From NCBI RefSeq assembly GCF_900236475.1, contig NZ_LT963352.1, positions 3,782,001 to 3,846,000 on the forward strand: a stretch of 64,000 nucleotides of DNA, read 5' to 3'. The translations under genes and the position numbers were made by a program. Below, piece by piece: positions 17,952-26,743 of the stretch. This stretch comes from Streptomyces chartreusis NRRL 3882 (lineage in GTDB: Bacteria; Actinomycetota; Actinomycetes; Streptomycetales; Streptomycetaceae). The stretch's first letter is position 1. Every line of letters starts with the position of its first letter. The notes below the pieces were generated by a model. It was not told where the DNA came from. It did no database searches and was given only the letters and a program-made list of their open reading frames with translations.

Positions 17952-18791
17952 TCACTCCGAGTGTGGCGCCGTCGCGAACTCCTCTCCGTCCGGGAGTAGA
18001 TTGGTAATCAGCTGCCAGACCTCCTTGGCATCGACCCGGACCAACCTGAGCGGAGTGGTGTCATCCACCTGACCGGGCAGGACCGGCTCGGCGGGCAGCT
18101 CACGATGCCAGTAGCCGAGAGGTCCACAATCCCACACCGCGAACCCGCGCACCTGCAAGGCTGACGTCCCCTCGTCGTGCCCCTGCCATGCTGCGGTCAT
18201 CCGCCAGCTGGAACGCATCCCGGCGATCAACTTGGCAAGCGTGCTGAGCTGTGACTTCCGGGTGAGCCCGGCGCCTTTCAGCGCTTCGGCTATCCGGTCG
18301 ATGCCTTCCTCGGCCGTCAGACCATGGAAGCTGTCCAGGGTGGCGAGCCCCGCGTCGAGGACGGCCATGGTGGCCTCGACCTCGGGCGTGGCAACGTCCA
18401 CGGTGTCCTCTCCCTGGAGGTTGATCATCCGTGCGAGCGCCCAGACGAGCATGTTCGGCTCCAACCGGACATACTCTGACTCTGCGGAGCCAGGCCAGGA
18501 CTCATGGGAGTAGACGTAGCCGTCGCCGATGGTGACGCCATGATGGAGGGTGCCGTGCTCACCGAGCGCCTCCACATGAAGGACGACGGTGGGAGCCCGC
18601 AGGGTGCTGACCAGCGGGCTCAGCGCGAGGTCGAGGTTGCCGACCCGGTCGGTCAGGCCGGCCTCGCGCAGTTCACGCTCGGCCTCGGCCAGTTCCTGGG
18701 GCACCTCCTCCCCTTCGATGCGGTGACCGAAGACGGCCAAGTGGCTCTCGGCAAGCCGGAACCGACCTCGCGTGCTGTCATACGAGGGCAT
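17952..18791 (-). CDS. EspG-like T7SS chaperone/partner (copy A)
   Basis: 279 residues, exactly the length of its paralog at 27363. Both open with MPSYDS.R.RFRLA and share the block VWDCGPLGYW.RE.P.EP..PGQV near residues 225-250 and a C-terminal LLPD-EE. The order of elements (helical start, paired 'L..L..P...V.V.V' beta strands, central helices) resembles the EspG family, cytosolic chaperones that bind PE/PPE proteins for ESX secretion. The name is an inference from this pattern and the T7SS context. It lies at the end of a four-gene leftward run with the PPE-like protein at 19478, its probable client. Confidence 0.55.
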   Translation of the reverse strand: MPSYDSTRGRFRLAESHLAVFGHRIEGEEVPQELAEAERELREAGLTDRVGNLDLALSPLVSTLRAPTVVLHVEALGEHGTLHHGVTIGDGYVYSHESWPGSAESEYVRLEPNMLVWALARMINLQGEDTVDVATPEVEATMAVLDAGLATLDSFHGLTAEEGIDRIAEALKGAGLTRKSQLSTLAKLIAGMRSSWRMTAAWQGHDEGTSALQVRGFAVWDCGPLGYWHRELPAEPVLPGQVDDTTPLRLVRVDAKEVWQLITNLLPDGEEFATAPHSE

Positions 18792-18851
18792 TGGGTGTCG
18801 CTTTCGTCAGCGGGAACGTTTGGCGGTGATGGCTCAGGGAGTTCATGGAGG

Positions 18852-19430
18852 TCACTGGAAAATCTCCAGCCAGCTCAGCGACCTGTTGAAAAAAGCGCGA
18901 ACGGCCCCGGCCCTGGTGAGGTTGCGGGTGTTGACACCGCACATCACGGCGGCCAGAGCGAGGTCGGTGGCGTCGGCCGGCCCCAAGACGGTGAAAGTGG
19001 CCTTCTTCCGTGCACCATTGCCGTGTCGAGTGGTCCGGATCTCCACACCGTTCCGGATCAGGGCACGGTCGCTGTGCCGTGCGCTGGTCGCGAGGTAGCG
19101 ATACTCCCGCCCGGCGGCCTGCATCCGCAGCGCCCGTCCGGCTCTGGTCTGTGCCCAGCGGTTGCGCTTGAGCCGGACTCCGGTCCCACCGACACTGAGC
19201 TGCCCCATGTGAAGCGAGGGCTTTCGTCCGTAGGCCCAGCCCATGAAGGAGGTGGCGGGCATGGTGTCCCCCCTGACCTCGGTGACGTGACGGTCGCCGT
19301 GCCGGCTCGCCGGGTAGACCACCTCGATACTCCCGAAGTCCCCTACCGTCCCCCGATACCCGAACTTCCAGGACAGCCGGTGACCTGAACGGTCCTCCCA
19401 GTGGTCAAGGGTGTACGTGTGTTGCTGCAT
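18852..19430 (-). CDS. Unknown beta-rich protein next to PPE-like gene
   Basis: 192 residues from the ATG at 19430, chosen because GGAAGGAACC lies immediately upstream; an upstream start at 19478 would overlap the PPE-like stop. No signal peptide or membrane helix. The first 80 residues are rich in aromatic and charged beta strands (YTLDHWEDRSGHRLSWKFGY), and the middle is strongly basic. Later strands run ATFTVLGPADATDLALAAVMCG. It is reminiscent of tubby/LURP-one-like beta barrels, without clear proof. It sits between the PPE-like and EspG-like genes, so a T7SS accessory role is plausible. Confidence 0.5.
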   Translation of the reverse strand: MQQHTYTLDHWEDRSGHRLSWKFGYRGTVGDFGSIEVVYPASRHGDRHVTEVRGDTMPATSFMGWAYGRKPSLHMGQLSVGGTGVRLKRNRWAQTRAGRALRMQAAGREYRYLATSARHSDRALIRNGVEIRTTRHGNGARKKATFTVLGPADATDLALAAVMCGVNTRNLTRAGAVRAFFNRSLSWLEIFQ

Positions 19431-19477
19431 GGTTCCTTCCCCTCGCGCCGCTCGGCGCGGATGTGCCATGGCCGGCA

Positions 19478-20653
19478 TCAGTCAAACGGGTTGAGGGCGC
19501 TGCCGAGTTTCTTGGCGCCGTCGGAAATGGCCTCACCGGCCTTGTCGGCCTTGTCACCGACCCAGTCCGCGGCCTCCTCCGCCCCCTTGCTGATGCTGTC
19601 CCAGTTGTCCCAGACCAGGGTTCCGGCGTAGGCGAGTCCAGTGCCGACGGCAAGGCCGACGGTGACCGGGTTGGGGGCGACCATAGCCGCGGTGAGCGAG
19701 GCGTTGAAGGCCGTACCGGTCCAGTTGGAGAGGTACTTGGCCTTGTCCTCCTTCCACGCCTTGCCGTGATCCATGGTCGCCAGGTTGGCGATGCCCCAGG
19801 CAGTGGCGCCGGCGGAACCGACGATGCCGACGCCGCGAATCCATCCGGCGGCTTTGGCCGCGTTGGCGAGACCGCCGCGTTGAGCGACGCGGAGCAAATT
19901 GGCCTCGGTGGAGGTGGGCATGTAGAAGGCGCCCTTGCGCATGTATCCGGCGAGCATCGCCGCCTCGTCGGATCCCGCGAGCGCGCTGGTCGGCACCCGA
20001 GTGAGCCAACTCCCGGCCCTGGGAATCCTGGATAGCTTGTCCCAGTGGCCGTTGATCAGCCGGGCGGTGAAGGTGCCCGGCGCATTGAGCACTTTGGAGC
20101 TTCTGAAGTACGAGATGAGCGACTTGCCGCCCAGCAGCGCCGTGGTGGACGACGTGAAGAACGCCGACAGGTTGGCGGCTCCCTCGATGTACGTCGCGAC
20201 CGCCTTGCCCAGTTTCTCGTTGCCGGTGAGCTGCGTGACGGCATCGCCCTGCACCCTCACGAGCCAGTCGTCGAGGCTCTCGCCGTCCTTCTTCTTGAGC
20301 CAGTCATCGTCGACTTCACCGTCGGACGCGGTCGCATTGGCTACCAGCAGGACATCTGGTGGCAGGTCCTTGTTCTTGAGCTGCTCGGGGGTGAATCCAG
20401 CGAGCAGTAGTCCGGCCAGCGGATCGCCGTCCTCGAGGCGGGCATACGCTGCCTTCTTGCGAAGCTCGGGCGCGGTGTCCGATATCCAGGAATGCATCGG
20501 CCGTATCGCAGTCAGTTTGCTCGACACCCCGAGCGCCGAGGCTCGCGTGAATGCCTCACTGAGTTTGTCCCCAACTCCTCCCCGCCCATCGAGCAACTTG
20601 GCCAGTTGCTCGAGGTCTTGCGGGTTCACCACTCTGCTCAGCTTGCCTGTCAC
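19478..20653 (-). CDS. PPE-like T7SS-associated protein (copy A)
   Basis: 391 residues, GTG start with AAGGAG upstream. The N-terminus (about 8-100) carries the family block VNPQDLEQLAKLLDGRGGVGDKL ... FTRAS.LG, then a helical D-T-A-P-E-L-R-K region and 'GDPLAGLLLAGFTP'. The C-terminal half has a Gly-rich hydrophobic segment (about 285-300), a conserved AFNASLTAAMVAPNPVTVGL stretch (about 325-345) and an acidic Lys/Asp-rich tail. Homologs: intact 25280-26722 and pseudogene 21609-21883. The long helical N-domain and membrane-active C-part resemble PPE or pore-forming T7SS substrates. Activity is unproven. Confidence 0.55.
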   Translation of the reverse strand: MTGKLSRVVNPQDLEQLAKLLDGRGGVGDKLSEAFTRASALGVSSKLTAIRPMHSWISDTAPELRKKAAYARLEDGDPLAGLLLAGFTPEQLKNKDLPPDVLLVANATASDGEVDDDWLKKKDGESLDDWLVRVQGDAVTQLTGNEKLGKAVATYIEGAANLSAFFTSSTTALLGGKSLISYFRSSKVLNAPGTFTARLINGHWDKLSRIPRAGSWLTRVPTSALAGSDEAAMLAGYMRKGAFYMPTSTEANLLRVAQRGGLANAAKAAGWIRGVGIVGSAGATAWGIANLATMDHGKAWKEDKAKYLSNWTGTAFNASLTAAMVAPNPVTVGLAVGTGLAYAGTLVWDNWDSISKGAEEAADWVGDKADKAGEAISDGAKKLGSALNPFD

Positions 20654-20764
20654 GAAGCTCCTTCAGGTGATCAAAGACGGCTCCTTCCCGAGAAGGAAGC
20701 AGCACAGGCACGCGAGCAGCCTACCGAGGCTACGGTTGTTGGGCCTCGGAGCCGGGCCCCGGCT

Positions 20765-21340
20765 CTACCTCTGGCGGGCTCGCATCAGTGCGTCCACCAG
20801 CGCCTCGCGGTGGTGAGTGGCGATCAGCAGCGACTCACCCTGTGCGGTCTGGACCACGATCTGATCCATGCCCATCGGTACGGACCATCCCCCACCCATG
20901 ATCCGGGGCGGCCTGGTCTCACGACTCCTCCGTCGCAACTCCGCGAGTTCCTCACGCGATCGTGAAGTCAGGGAAGCGACGAACTCCGCATCCGTTGGCT
21001 GTTCACGAGCTTCCCGAAGTGAGTCGACCGTCAACGACTCCACCGGGATGGTCTCCCGCCCTACGGTCAGCCGCCCATCTCGAATATGGATTCGATTATA
21101 GATGCGTTTGGAAATCGGCACAGCATTAAATATGAGCGCGAGGATCGTCGAAAAACCGAGGATGACGAACCAAACCGTGCTGTCCTGGGGAAGCAGGATG
21201 CTGGCCTGATAGGCGACCCAGATGGCAAGAACCATCGCGGTAGCGATCATCCAGCGCCTCGGCAGCTTCTCCTCGTACACCACCGCCTGACCGTACGGCG
21301 CTGTCGATGCGCCGGCTGCAGAACCGTCCGTGCCGCCCAC
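20765..21340 (-). CDS. Two-helix membrane protein (DUF3093-like)
   Basis: 191 residues, GTG start. A flexible N-terminus is followed by YEEKLPRRW and two close transmembrane helices (about 31-70). A cytoplasmic beta domain then begins 'RIHIRDGRLTVGRETIPVESL'. This combination (Y-E-E-x-L before two helices, then an 'x-G-x-L-x-V-G-x-x-x-I-P' strand) is what I know from DUF3093 proteins, whose function is unknown. It is the first gene of the leftward PPE-like/EspG-like run. Confidence 0.55.
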   Translation of the reverse strand: MGGTDGSAAGASTAPYGQAVVYEEKLPRRWMIATAMVLAIWVAYQASILLPQDSTVWFVILGFSTILALIFNAVPISKRIYNRIHIRDGRLTVGRETIPVESLTVDSLREAREQPTDAEFVASLTSRSREELAELRRRSRETRPPRIMGGGWSVPMGMDQIVVQTAQGESLLIATHHREALVDALMRARQR

Positions 21341-21608
21341 GACCGCTCCATTCGACTTAATGGGTCTTCGTTCCGGTCAGGCTACCCACTGCCTCTCAAC
21401 CAGCGAGCTGGCAGGACTCCGTTAAGCGGGTTTGCCGGTTGTGTCCGGTAAGGGTGCCTCACCAACACGGTGACCTGGGTGAACCAGCCTCGCGCGGTCT
21501 TCTCACGGGCTGACACCGGCGGACCGGGCCTGGTGGAAGGGGAGGGCCACGCATAACCTCAGATGAGATCGGCGGAGGCCCAGTCGGCTATCGCAAGGCG
21601 GGGAGAAA

Positions 21609-21883
21609 ATGACGCTTCGGTTGGCGAATCCCGAGGACCTGGAGCACTTGGCGAAACTTCTGGAAGGACGCGGTGGCGTAGAGGACCGCCTTGACGAGGC
21701 CTCACCCGAGCCGCCCGACTCGGGGTGAGCGGGCATCTGTCGCCCCTGAAGCCGATGAGGTCGTGGACTCAGAGCGAGGCCCAGGATCTGCGTAAGCGCG
21801 CCGTCATCCTGCGTCTGGAGAACGGCGACCCGATCGCCGGGCTGCTGTGGGCGGGGTTCACGCCAAAGGACCTGGAGGAGTAA
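21609..21883 (+). pseudogene. Broken PPE-like gene (third family member)
   Basis: It starts at ATG 21609 behind GGGGAGAAA and reads ANPEDLEHLAKLLEGRGGVE, the family opening. One base is missing near 21704, where GAGGCCTCACCC should read GAGGCCTTCACCC. After that the homology continues in the next frame (LRKRAVILRLENGDPIAGLL) up to the stop beside the IS element. The whole C-terminal two thirds is absent. The IS5-family copy begins directly at the TAA at 21881. Confidence 0.75.
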
Positions 21884-22774
21884 CAACGGCTAACACAATG
21901 AGGTGGATCGACGCTGATGGCCGTTGCTGACATGTGAGTTGAGCGTTCGGTCGGGTGTGGAGAGTTCGCCGTGGATGGTGTCGGATGAGCTGTGGGACCG
22001 CTTGGAGCCGCTGCTGCCGCAGCGCGAGCGGCGCTTCAGGTACCCGGGTCGCAAGCCGCTGCCGGACCGGGATGTGCTGTGCGGGATCCTCTACGTACTG
22101 CACACCGGGATCCAGTGGGAGTACCTGCCGAAGCAACTCGGTTTCGGCTCGGGCATGACGTGCTGGCGACGGCTGCGGGACTGGAACGAGGCCGGCGTGT
22201 GGCAGCGGCTGCACGAGGTACTGCTCGCCGAGCTGAACGCGGCGGCGAAGCTCGACTGGTCCCGCTGCGTGGTCGACTCTTCGCACGTCAGGGCGTTTAA
22301 AGGGGGATCCACACGGGCCCCTCGCCGGTCGACCGGGGCCGGGCGGGCTCGAAACATCACCTGATCACCGACGGACACGGCACCCCGCTCGCGGTCCTGG
22401 TCACGGGCGGCAACCGCAACGACGTCACCCAGCTGCTGCCGTTGCCGGACGCGATCCCACCGGTCCGTGGCCGGGTCGGCCGTCCCCGCCGCAAACCGGA
22501 CTCGCTCTTCGCCGACCGCGGCTACGACCACGACCCTTACCGCAACCAGGTCCGTGAGCGAGGCATCGTGCCAGCCATCGCCCGCCGCGGCACCCGGCAC
22601 GGCACAGGACTGGGCACCTACCGGTGGGTGATCGAGCGGACCTTCGCCTGGCTCCACGGCTTCCGACGCCTGCGCATCCGCTGGGAACGGCGCGCTGACA
22701 TTCATGAAGCGTTCCTCAAACTCGCCTGCTGCCTCATCACCCATCGACAGCTCGGCTCATTGTGTTAGCCGCTG
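21884..22774 (+). mobile_element. IS5-family insertion sequence, copy 1
   Basis: 891-bp element bounded by 19-bp imperfect inverted repeats, CARCGGCTAACACAATGAG, and flanked on both sides by TAA (21881-21883 and 22775-22777), which fits the 3-bp TNA duplication of IS5 relatives. It contains one transposase gene in two frames. It is repeated in opposite orientation at 23429-24319 with identical encoded proteins, so both insertions are recent or undergo gene conversion. Confidence 0.85.
21924..22768 (+). CDS. IS5-family transposase made by -1 frameshift (copy 1)
   Basis: Two overlapping frames. The first (from TTG 21924; ATG 21972 also possible) gives the N-terminal helix-turn-helix part DELWDRLEPLLP and the first catalytic Asp in VVDSSH. 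The second gives LFADRGYD (second Asp) and VIERTFAWLHGFRRL (catalytic Glu) to TAG 22768. A -1 shift at AAAGGGGG (22299-22306) joins them smoothly into KGGIHTGPSPVDRGRAGSKH, the family sequence. The shift from frame 0 to -1 is typical of the IS427 subgroup, so this is likely programmed and the enzyme active. Confidence 0.8.
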
Positions 22775-22777
22775 TAA

Positions 22778-23425
22778 GTCCTCACCCTGGGTGGCGCCGT
22801 GTTGTCGCCTCCGTTCGCCCTGATGCAAAGACTCGGACACGGCGGAGTAGCGAACTATCAAGGCGCTGACAAAGTCGCCTCGCTCTTTCTCGGGCTCTCG
22901 CTTAGCTTATGCAGCCACTCCCGGTCTGGATTGCCTACCTTTGCCTTTTCACCGTCAGCTCTCCCATGCCTCCCATTTACTCGAGCACACCTTACTCAGC
23001 AGGTGTTTCGTTGGGGCTTCGCCAATGTGGACGAGTTAAACGGCGACAGCACCATCGGCACAGGACAGGGGCCCCGTGTGCGTCGGTCAAGCCACCGCGG
23101 ACGGCTTGCATGTGCTGCGCGGGGGCGGCTTCCGCGTGCCCGGCGTGCAGTCCGCAGAGGCCGACTCCGACGGCAAGACCCGCAGCGCCACCGTCCTGGA
23201 TGGGGCCAAGCACGAGGCGGGCCAGAAGCAGCAGATGGTCTAGTCGAGACAGCGAATCACCATCTCGGGACCGGGCTACACCGTCACCCAGATCTACTCC
23301 TACCGGGTCGTCCTCGAGTCGTAGGATGAGAAAGTCAGGGCCGCGGGTGGCTGCGGCCGCTGACTCGCTCAAATCGGAGAGGGGACCAGCGGACAACGAC
23401 CTCTACGGATGAAGCGGACAAGCGC
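22778..23425. other. Segment between the two inverted IS copies
   Basis: 648 bases enclosed by two identical IS5-family elements. It carries no intact gene or resistance function; one decayed reading frame (23076-23324) is described separately. The left part is AT-rich for this genome. Confidence 0.6.
23076..23324 (+). pseudogene. Decayed small gene between the IS copies
   Basis: From GTG 23076 the frame encodes a Gly-rich beta-type peptide (DGLHVLRGGGFRVPGVQSAE) for 55 codons, then hits TAG 23241-23243. Directly after it the same frame continues with plausible strands (ITISGPGYTVTQIYSYRVVL) to TAG 23324. The continuity across the stop suggests a nonsense mutation in a small protein of about 82 residues. 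I do not recognise the family. Confidence 0.35.
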
Positions 23426-23428
23426 TTA

Positions 23429-24319
23429 CAGCGGCTAACACAATGAGCCGAGCTGTCGATGGGTGATGAGGCAGCAGGCGAGTTTGAGGAACGCTTCATG
23501 AATGTCAGCGCGCCGTTCCCAGCGGATGCGCAGGCGTCGGAAGCCGTGGAGCCAGGCGAAGGTCCGCTCGATCACCCACCGGTAGGTGCCCAGTCCTGTG
23601 CCGTGCCGGGTGCCGCGGCGGGCGATGGCTGGCACGATGCCTCGCTCACGGACCTGGTTGCGGTAAGGGTCGTGGTCGTAGCCGCGGTCGGCGAAGAGCG
23701 AGTCCGGTTTGCGGCGGGGACGGCCGACCCGGCCACGGACCGGTGGGATCGCGTCCGGCAACGGCAGCAGCTGGGTGACGTCGTTGCGGTTGCCGCCCGT
23801 GACCAGGACCGCGAGCGGGGTGCCGTGTCCGTCGGTGATCAGGTGATGTTTCGAGCCCGCCCGGCCCCGGTCGACCGGCGAGGGGCCCGTGTGGATCCCC
23901 CTTTAAACGCCCTGACGTGCGAAGAGTCGACCACGCAGCGGGACCAGTCGAGCTTCGCCGCCGCGTTCAGCTCGGCGAGCAGTACCTCGTGCAGCCGCTG
24001 CCACACGCCGGCCTCGTTCCAGTCCCGCAGCCGTCGCCAGCACGTCATGCCCGAGCCGAAACCGAGTTGCTTCGGCAGGTACTCCCACTGGATCCCGGTG
24101 TGCAGTACGTAGAGGATCCCGCACAGCACATCCCGGTCCGGCAGCGGCTTGCGACCCGGGTACCTGAAGCGCCGCTCGCGCTGCGGCAGCAGCGGCTCCA
24201 AGCGGTCCCACAGCTCATCCGACACCATCCACGGCGAACTCTCCACACCCGACCGAACGCTCAACTCACATGTCAGCAACGGCCATCAGCGTCGATCCAC
24301 CTCATTGTGTTAGCCGTTG
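23429..24319 (-). mobile_element. IS5-family insertion sequence, copy 2 (inverted)
   Basis: Same 891-bp element as 21884-22774 in opposite orientation, with the same terminal repeats and flanked by TTA on both sides (23426-23428 and 24320-24322). The outer flanks read GCGC on each side. Because each copy has its own short target repeat, two separate insertions are more likely than movement of one composite transposon. Confidence 0.85.
23435..24279 (-). CDS. IS5-family transposase made by -1 frameshift (copy 2)
   Basis: Residue-for-residue identical in both frames to the transposase of copy 1, with the same AAAGGGGG slip site (read on the minus strand near 23897-23904) and the same catalytic Asp, Asp and Glu motifs. 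Start TTG 24279, stop at 23435. Confidence 0.8.
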
Positions 24320-24433
24320 TTAGCGCATTGGAGTGCACAGCTCAACCCCGGCCTCCGGATGCCCGGCCCTCCGCGACGTCACCGGCCGGGGTTATGGTCG
24401 GAACACATCCCCGCAGTGACCCGGAGAGGCACC

Positions 24434-25111
24434 GTGTTCGGCAAGAGCAGGCACGTCGACGAACCTCCTATTCACGTCGTCCCCTGGACGGACGCCTGGG
24501 AGTTCGTCATCACCGACGAGGAACGGCCCGCCACGGGGCAGCGCAAGCGTGCCGCGATCGGTGTCCGTGCCTTCAGGGTTCCACAGGGCTCAGGTGTCCA
24601 ACGCGTCAACGCCCCCTGTGCCTTTTTTCCGCCGCAGTCGTCGGCTGCGGACGATCGGCGCTTGTACGAGGACGCGGAAGGCGGCAGGCTGCTCTGCTCC
24701 GTCGACGAGCCGCAGGACGTCGAGGGACGGCGTCACTACGCGGTGCGTGACGTGCAAGGGCAGGTCATCGGGACGATTCAGCGCATCGCTCCGCTAAAGC
24801 ACGCTTTGAAGCCGACCTGGCGCGTGGCCCAGCCAGGGCACCCCGAGATCGTGACCAGCGCCGAGTGGGCAAAGGGGGGCCCCAAGGAGATGGTCCAGCG
24901 CGGCGCGGGCAAGATGCTGCTGGGCGTCGTCCAAGCCGTCGCCGACATGGGGGCGGAGGGCGGTGACCAGCCCGCCAAGTCGCGAGTCCTCGAGTGGAAG
25001 GCCGGCGACGAACTCGTCCTGACCTCCGAGGGCGACCGCAGGTTCCTGGTCCGGGCCTCGTGGCTGGACCGCCGCCTCGTCTTCGCATATGCGCTCCTGC
25101 GTACCGGTTGA
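24434..25111 (+). CDS. Unknown soluble protein, LURP-one/tubby-like strand pattern
   Basis: 225 residues from GTG 24434, chosen for GGAGAGG just upstream; an earlier frame start at 24317 lies in the IS junction and is unlikely. No signal peptide or membrane segment. The middle has the strand series LYEDAEGGRLLCSVDEP, HYAVRDVQGQVIGTI and PTWRVAQPGHPEIV, which resembles LURP-one-related beta-barrel proteins ('x-V-x-D-x-x-G-x-x-I-G'). The C-terminus ends LVRASWLDRRLVFAYAL. It sits just upstream of the PPE-like gene at 25280, and a similar-sized protein neighbours the other PPE-like gene. The fold assignment is tentative. Confidence 0.5.
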   Translation: MFGKSRHVDEPPIHVVPWTDAWEFVITDEERPATGQRKRAAIGVRAFRVPQGSGVQRVNAPCAFFPPQSSAADDRRLYEDAEGGRLLCSVDEPQDVEGRRHYAVRDVQGQVIGTIQRIAPLKHALKPTWRVAQPGHPEIVTSAEWAKGGPKEMVQRGAGKMLLGVVQAVADMGAEGGDQPAKSRVLEWKAGDELVLTSEGDRRFLVRASWLDRRLVFAYALLRTG

Positions 25112-25279
25112 ACACATCCGAAGAGCGTGCCGAGTGAGGGCTTCTCTTAAGAGCGCGTTTGCATACAGTAAAGAGTTGGTGATCAAACGATCTTACGGGA
25201 GGCCTCGTCCCTAGCCTGGGGCAGCGACTCCACAGCCTTGACCGGCTGGTTCCGGGACACACGCTCTAGGGAATGAAAC

Positions 25280-26722
25280 GTGGGCATGAGGACGGTCAAT
25301 CCGGACGACCTGGACCAGCTCGCGAAGCTGCTCGACGGGCGCGGCGGGGTACAGGACAGACTGGATGAAGCATTCACCAGAGCCTCGAGGCTGGGCGTCA
25401 CGAGCAAGTTGACTGCGCTCAAGCCTCTGCGCGGCTGGGCCAAGGACACGGCACCGGATTTGCGCAAGCGGGCCGTCTTCGCCCGGTTGGAAAGCGGTGA
25501 CCCCCAAGCCGGACTCATGTGGGCCGGGTTCAGCCCCAAGGAGATCGAGAAGTACAAGAGCGAGGGGCTCGGCCCCGACGCTCTCCTCCTGGCCAACTCC
25601 GTCGCGGCCAGCGACGATCCGAACGCCTACAAGTTCAAGCGACAGCCCGACGAGTCGCTGGCGGACTGGATCCAGCGGCTGGAGGCTCACGCCATAGCTC
25701 AAATCCCCGGGCTGCAGCCGCACGAAGAGACGATCGCCTCCATGATCGGTCTGTACGGCGACTGGGGCTCCGTGACCGCTGCCACGGCCGTCGTCACGCT
25801 CCAGGGCACGTCACTGACCAAGGTGCTGCTGGGTAACTCTCTGAAGGCGGGCGCCCTTCGGACCTGGAAGACGCGGCTCGGCGTGGCACTGCGCGGCTCT
25901 GAGAGCGGACTCATACGGTCCGCTGGGAACGGCCTGATCAAGTGGACACCCAAGCTGCGTTCACTGAGTGCGCCGGGCAGTTGGCTGCCCGGTCAACTCG
26001 GCTCGCTCTTCGGCCGTAGCACCACCTATCAGCGCCTCTCCCGTATCCCCTTCACCAGCGGCATTCGCGGAGACCTGATCGGCCAAGGCTACAACTGGGT
26101 GCGCGCCACGCCCTTGATGAACACGCTTCGCGCCAACGGCGTCATCGACTTCCTGGTCGGCTCCGACCAGGCGGCCAGGATGTACGGCGGTTTCACACAC
26201 TCCGGTCAGGCTGTCGCCCGCGCGGGTAACGCGAGCCTGATCAAGGTGTTCACCAAGGCCGCGAACAGCCAGCGGTTCGCCAACTCCGTGGCGGAGGCCA
26301 CGAATGCCGCACGAGGCGCAGGGGCCCTGCGCACGGGCCTGGGCGCCGCTGCCAAGACCGCCGGGTTCCTCCGCGGCGCCGGCATCGTGGGCGGCGTCCT
26401 GTCGACCGGCTTCAGCGCCGCCAACGTCGTTTCGCAGGGCAACCCCGTCGACGCCTTCAAGAAGAAGGGCGCCGCATACGTCGCCGACGTTGCTGAGGTC
26501 GGCTTCAACGCCTCCCTCACGGCGGCCATGGTCGCCCCCAACCCGGTCACCATCGGTCTCGCAGTGGGGACGGGCCTCATCTACGGCGGCGCGAAGGTCG
26601 TCCAGCACTGGGACGACATCAAGGAGGGCGCGGGCAAGGCGGCAGGCTGGGTCGGTGACAAAGCGAAAGACCTGGGGAAGAGCATCGCCAAGTCCAAGGC
26701 GAATCCCATGAACTGGTTCTGA
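25280..26722 (+). CDS. PPE-like T7SS-associated protein (copy B)
   Basis: 480 residues, GTG 25280 (ATG 25286 also possible). N-domain: VNPDDLDQLAKLLDGRGGVQ ... FTRASRLGVTSKL, D-T-A-P-D-L-R-K-R and 'GDPQAGLMWAGFSP'. A central helical region contains SWLPGQLGSLFGRSTTYQRL. The C-terminal part has Gly/Ala-rich helices (about 360-385), the conserved FNASLTAAMVAPNPVTIGL block and a Lys-rich tail ending NPMNWF. It is a longer paralog of 19478 with an insertion in the middle. The architecture fits a T7SS substrate with a membrane-interacting C-terminus. It lies near EspG-like, WXG100 and EccC genes. Confidence 0.6.
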   Translation: MGMRTVNPDDLDQLAKLLDGRGGVQDRLDEAFTRASRLGVTSKLTALKPLRGWAKDTAPDLRKRAVFARLESGDPQAGLMWAGFSPKEIEKYKSEGLGPDALLLANSVAASDDPNAYKFKRQPDESLADWIQRLEAHAIAQIPGLQPHEETIASMIGLYGDWGSVTAATAVVTLQGTSLTKVLLGNSLKAGALRTWKTRLGVALRGSESGLIRSAGNGLIKWTPKLRSLSAPGSWLPGQLGSLFGRSTTYQRLSRIPFTSGIRGDLIGQGYNWVRATPLMNTLRANGVIDFLVGSDQAARMYGGFTHSGQAVARAGNASLIKVFTKAANSQRFANSVAEATNAARGAGALRTGLGAAAKTAGFLRGAGIVGGVLSTGFSAANVVSQGNPVDAFKKKGAAYVADVAEVGFNASLTAAMVAPNPVTIGLAVGTGLIYGGAKVVQHWDDIKEGAGKAAGWVGDKAKDLGKSIAKSKANPMNWF

Positions 26723-26743
26723 CTTCCGCCCAGGGGCCGAGAG

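Noticed and set aside
17565..17999. 144-codon + strand frame
   Set aside because: No ribosome-binding site, Arg/Pro-rich translation and overlap with the end of the EspG-like gene.
21881..24322. Composite transposon formed by the two IS5-family copies
   Set aside because: Each copy has its own TAA/TTA flanks, the outer flanks differ, and the middle has no passenger gene.
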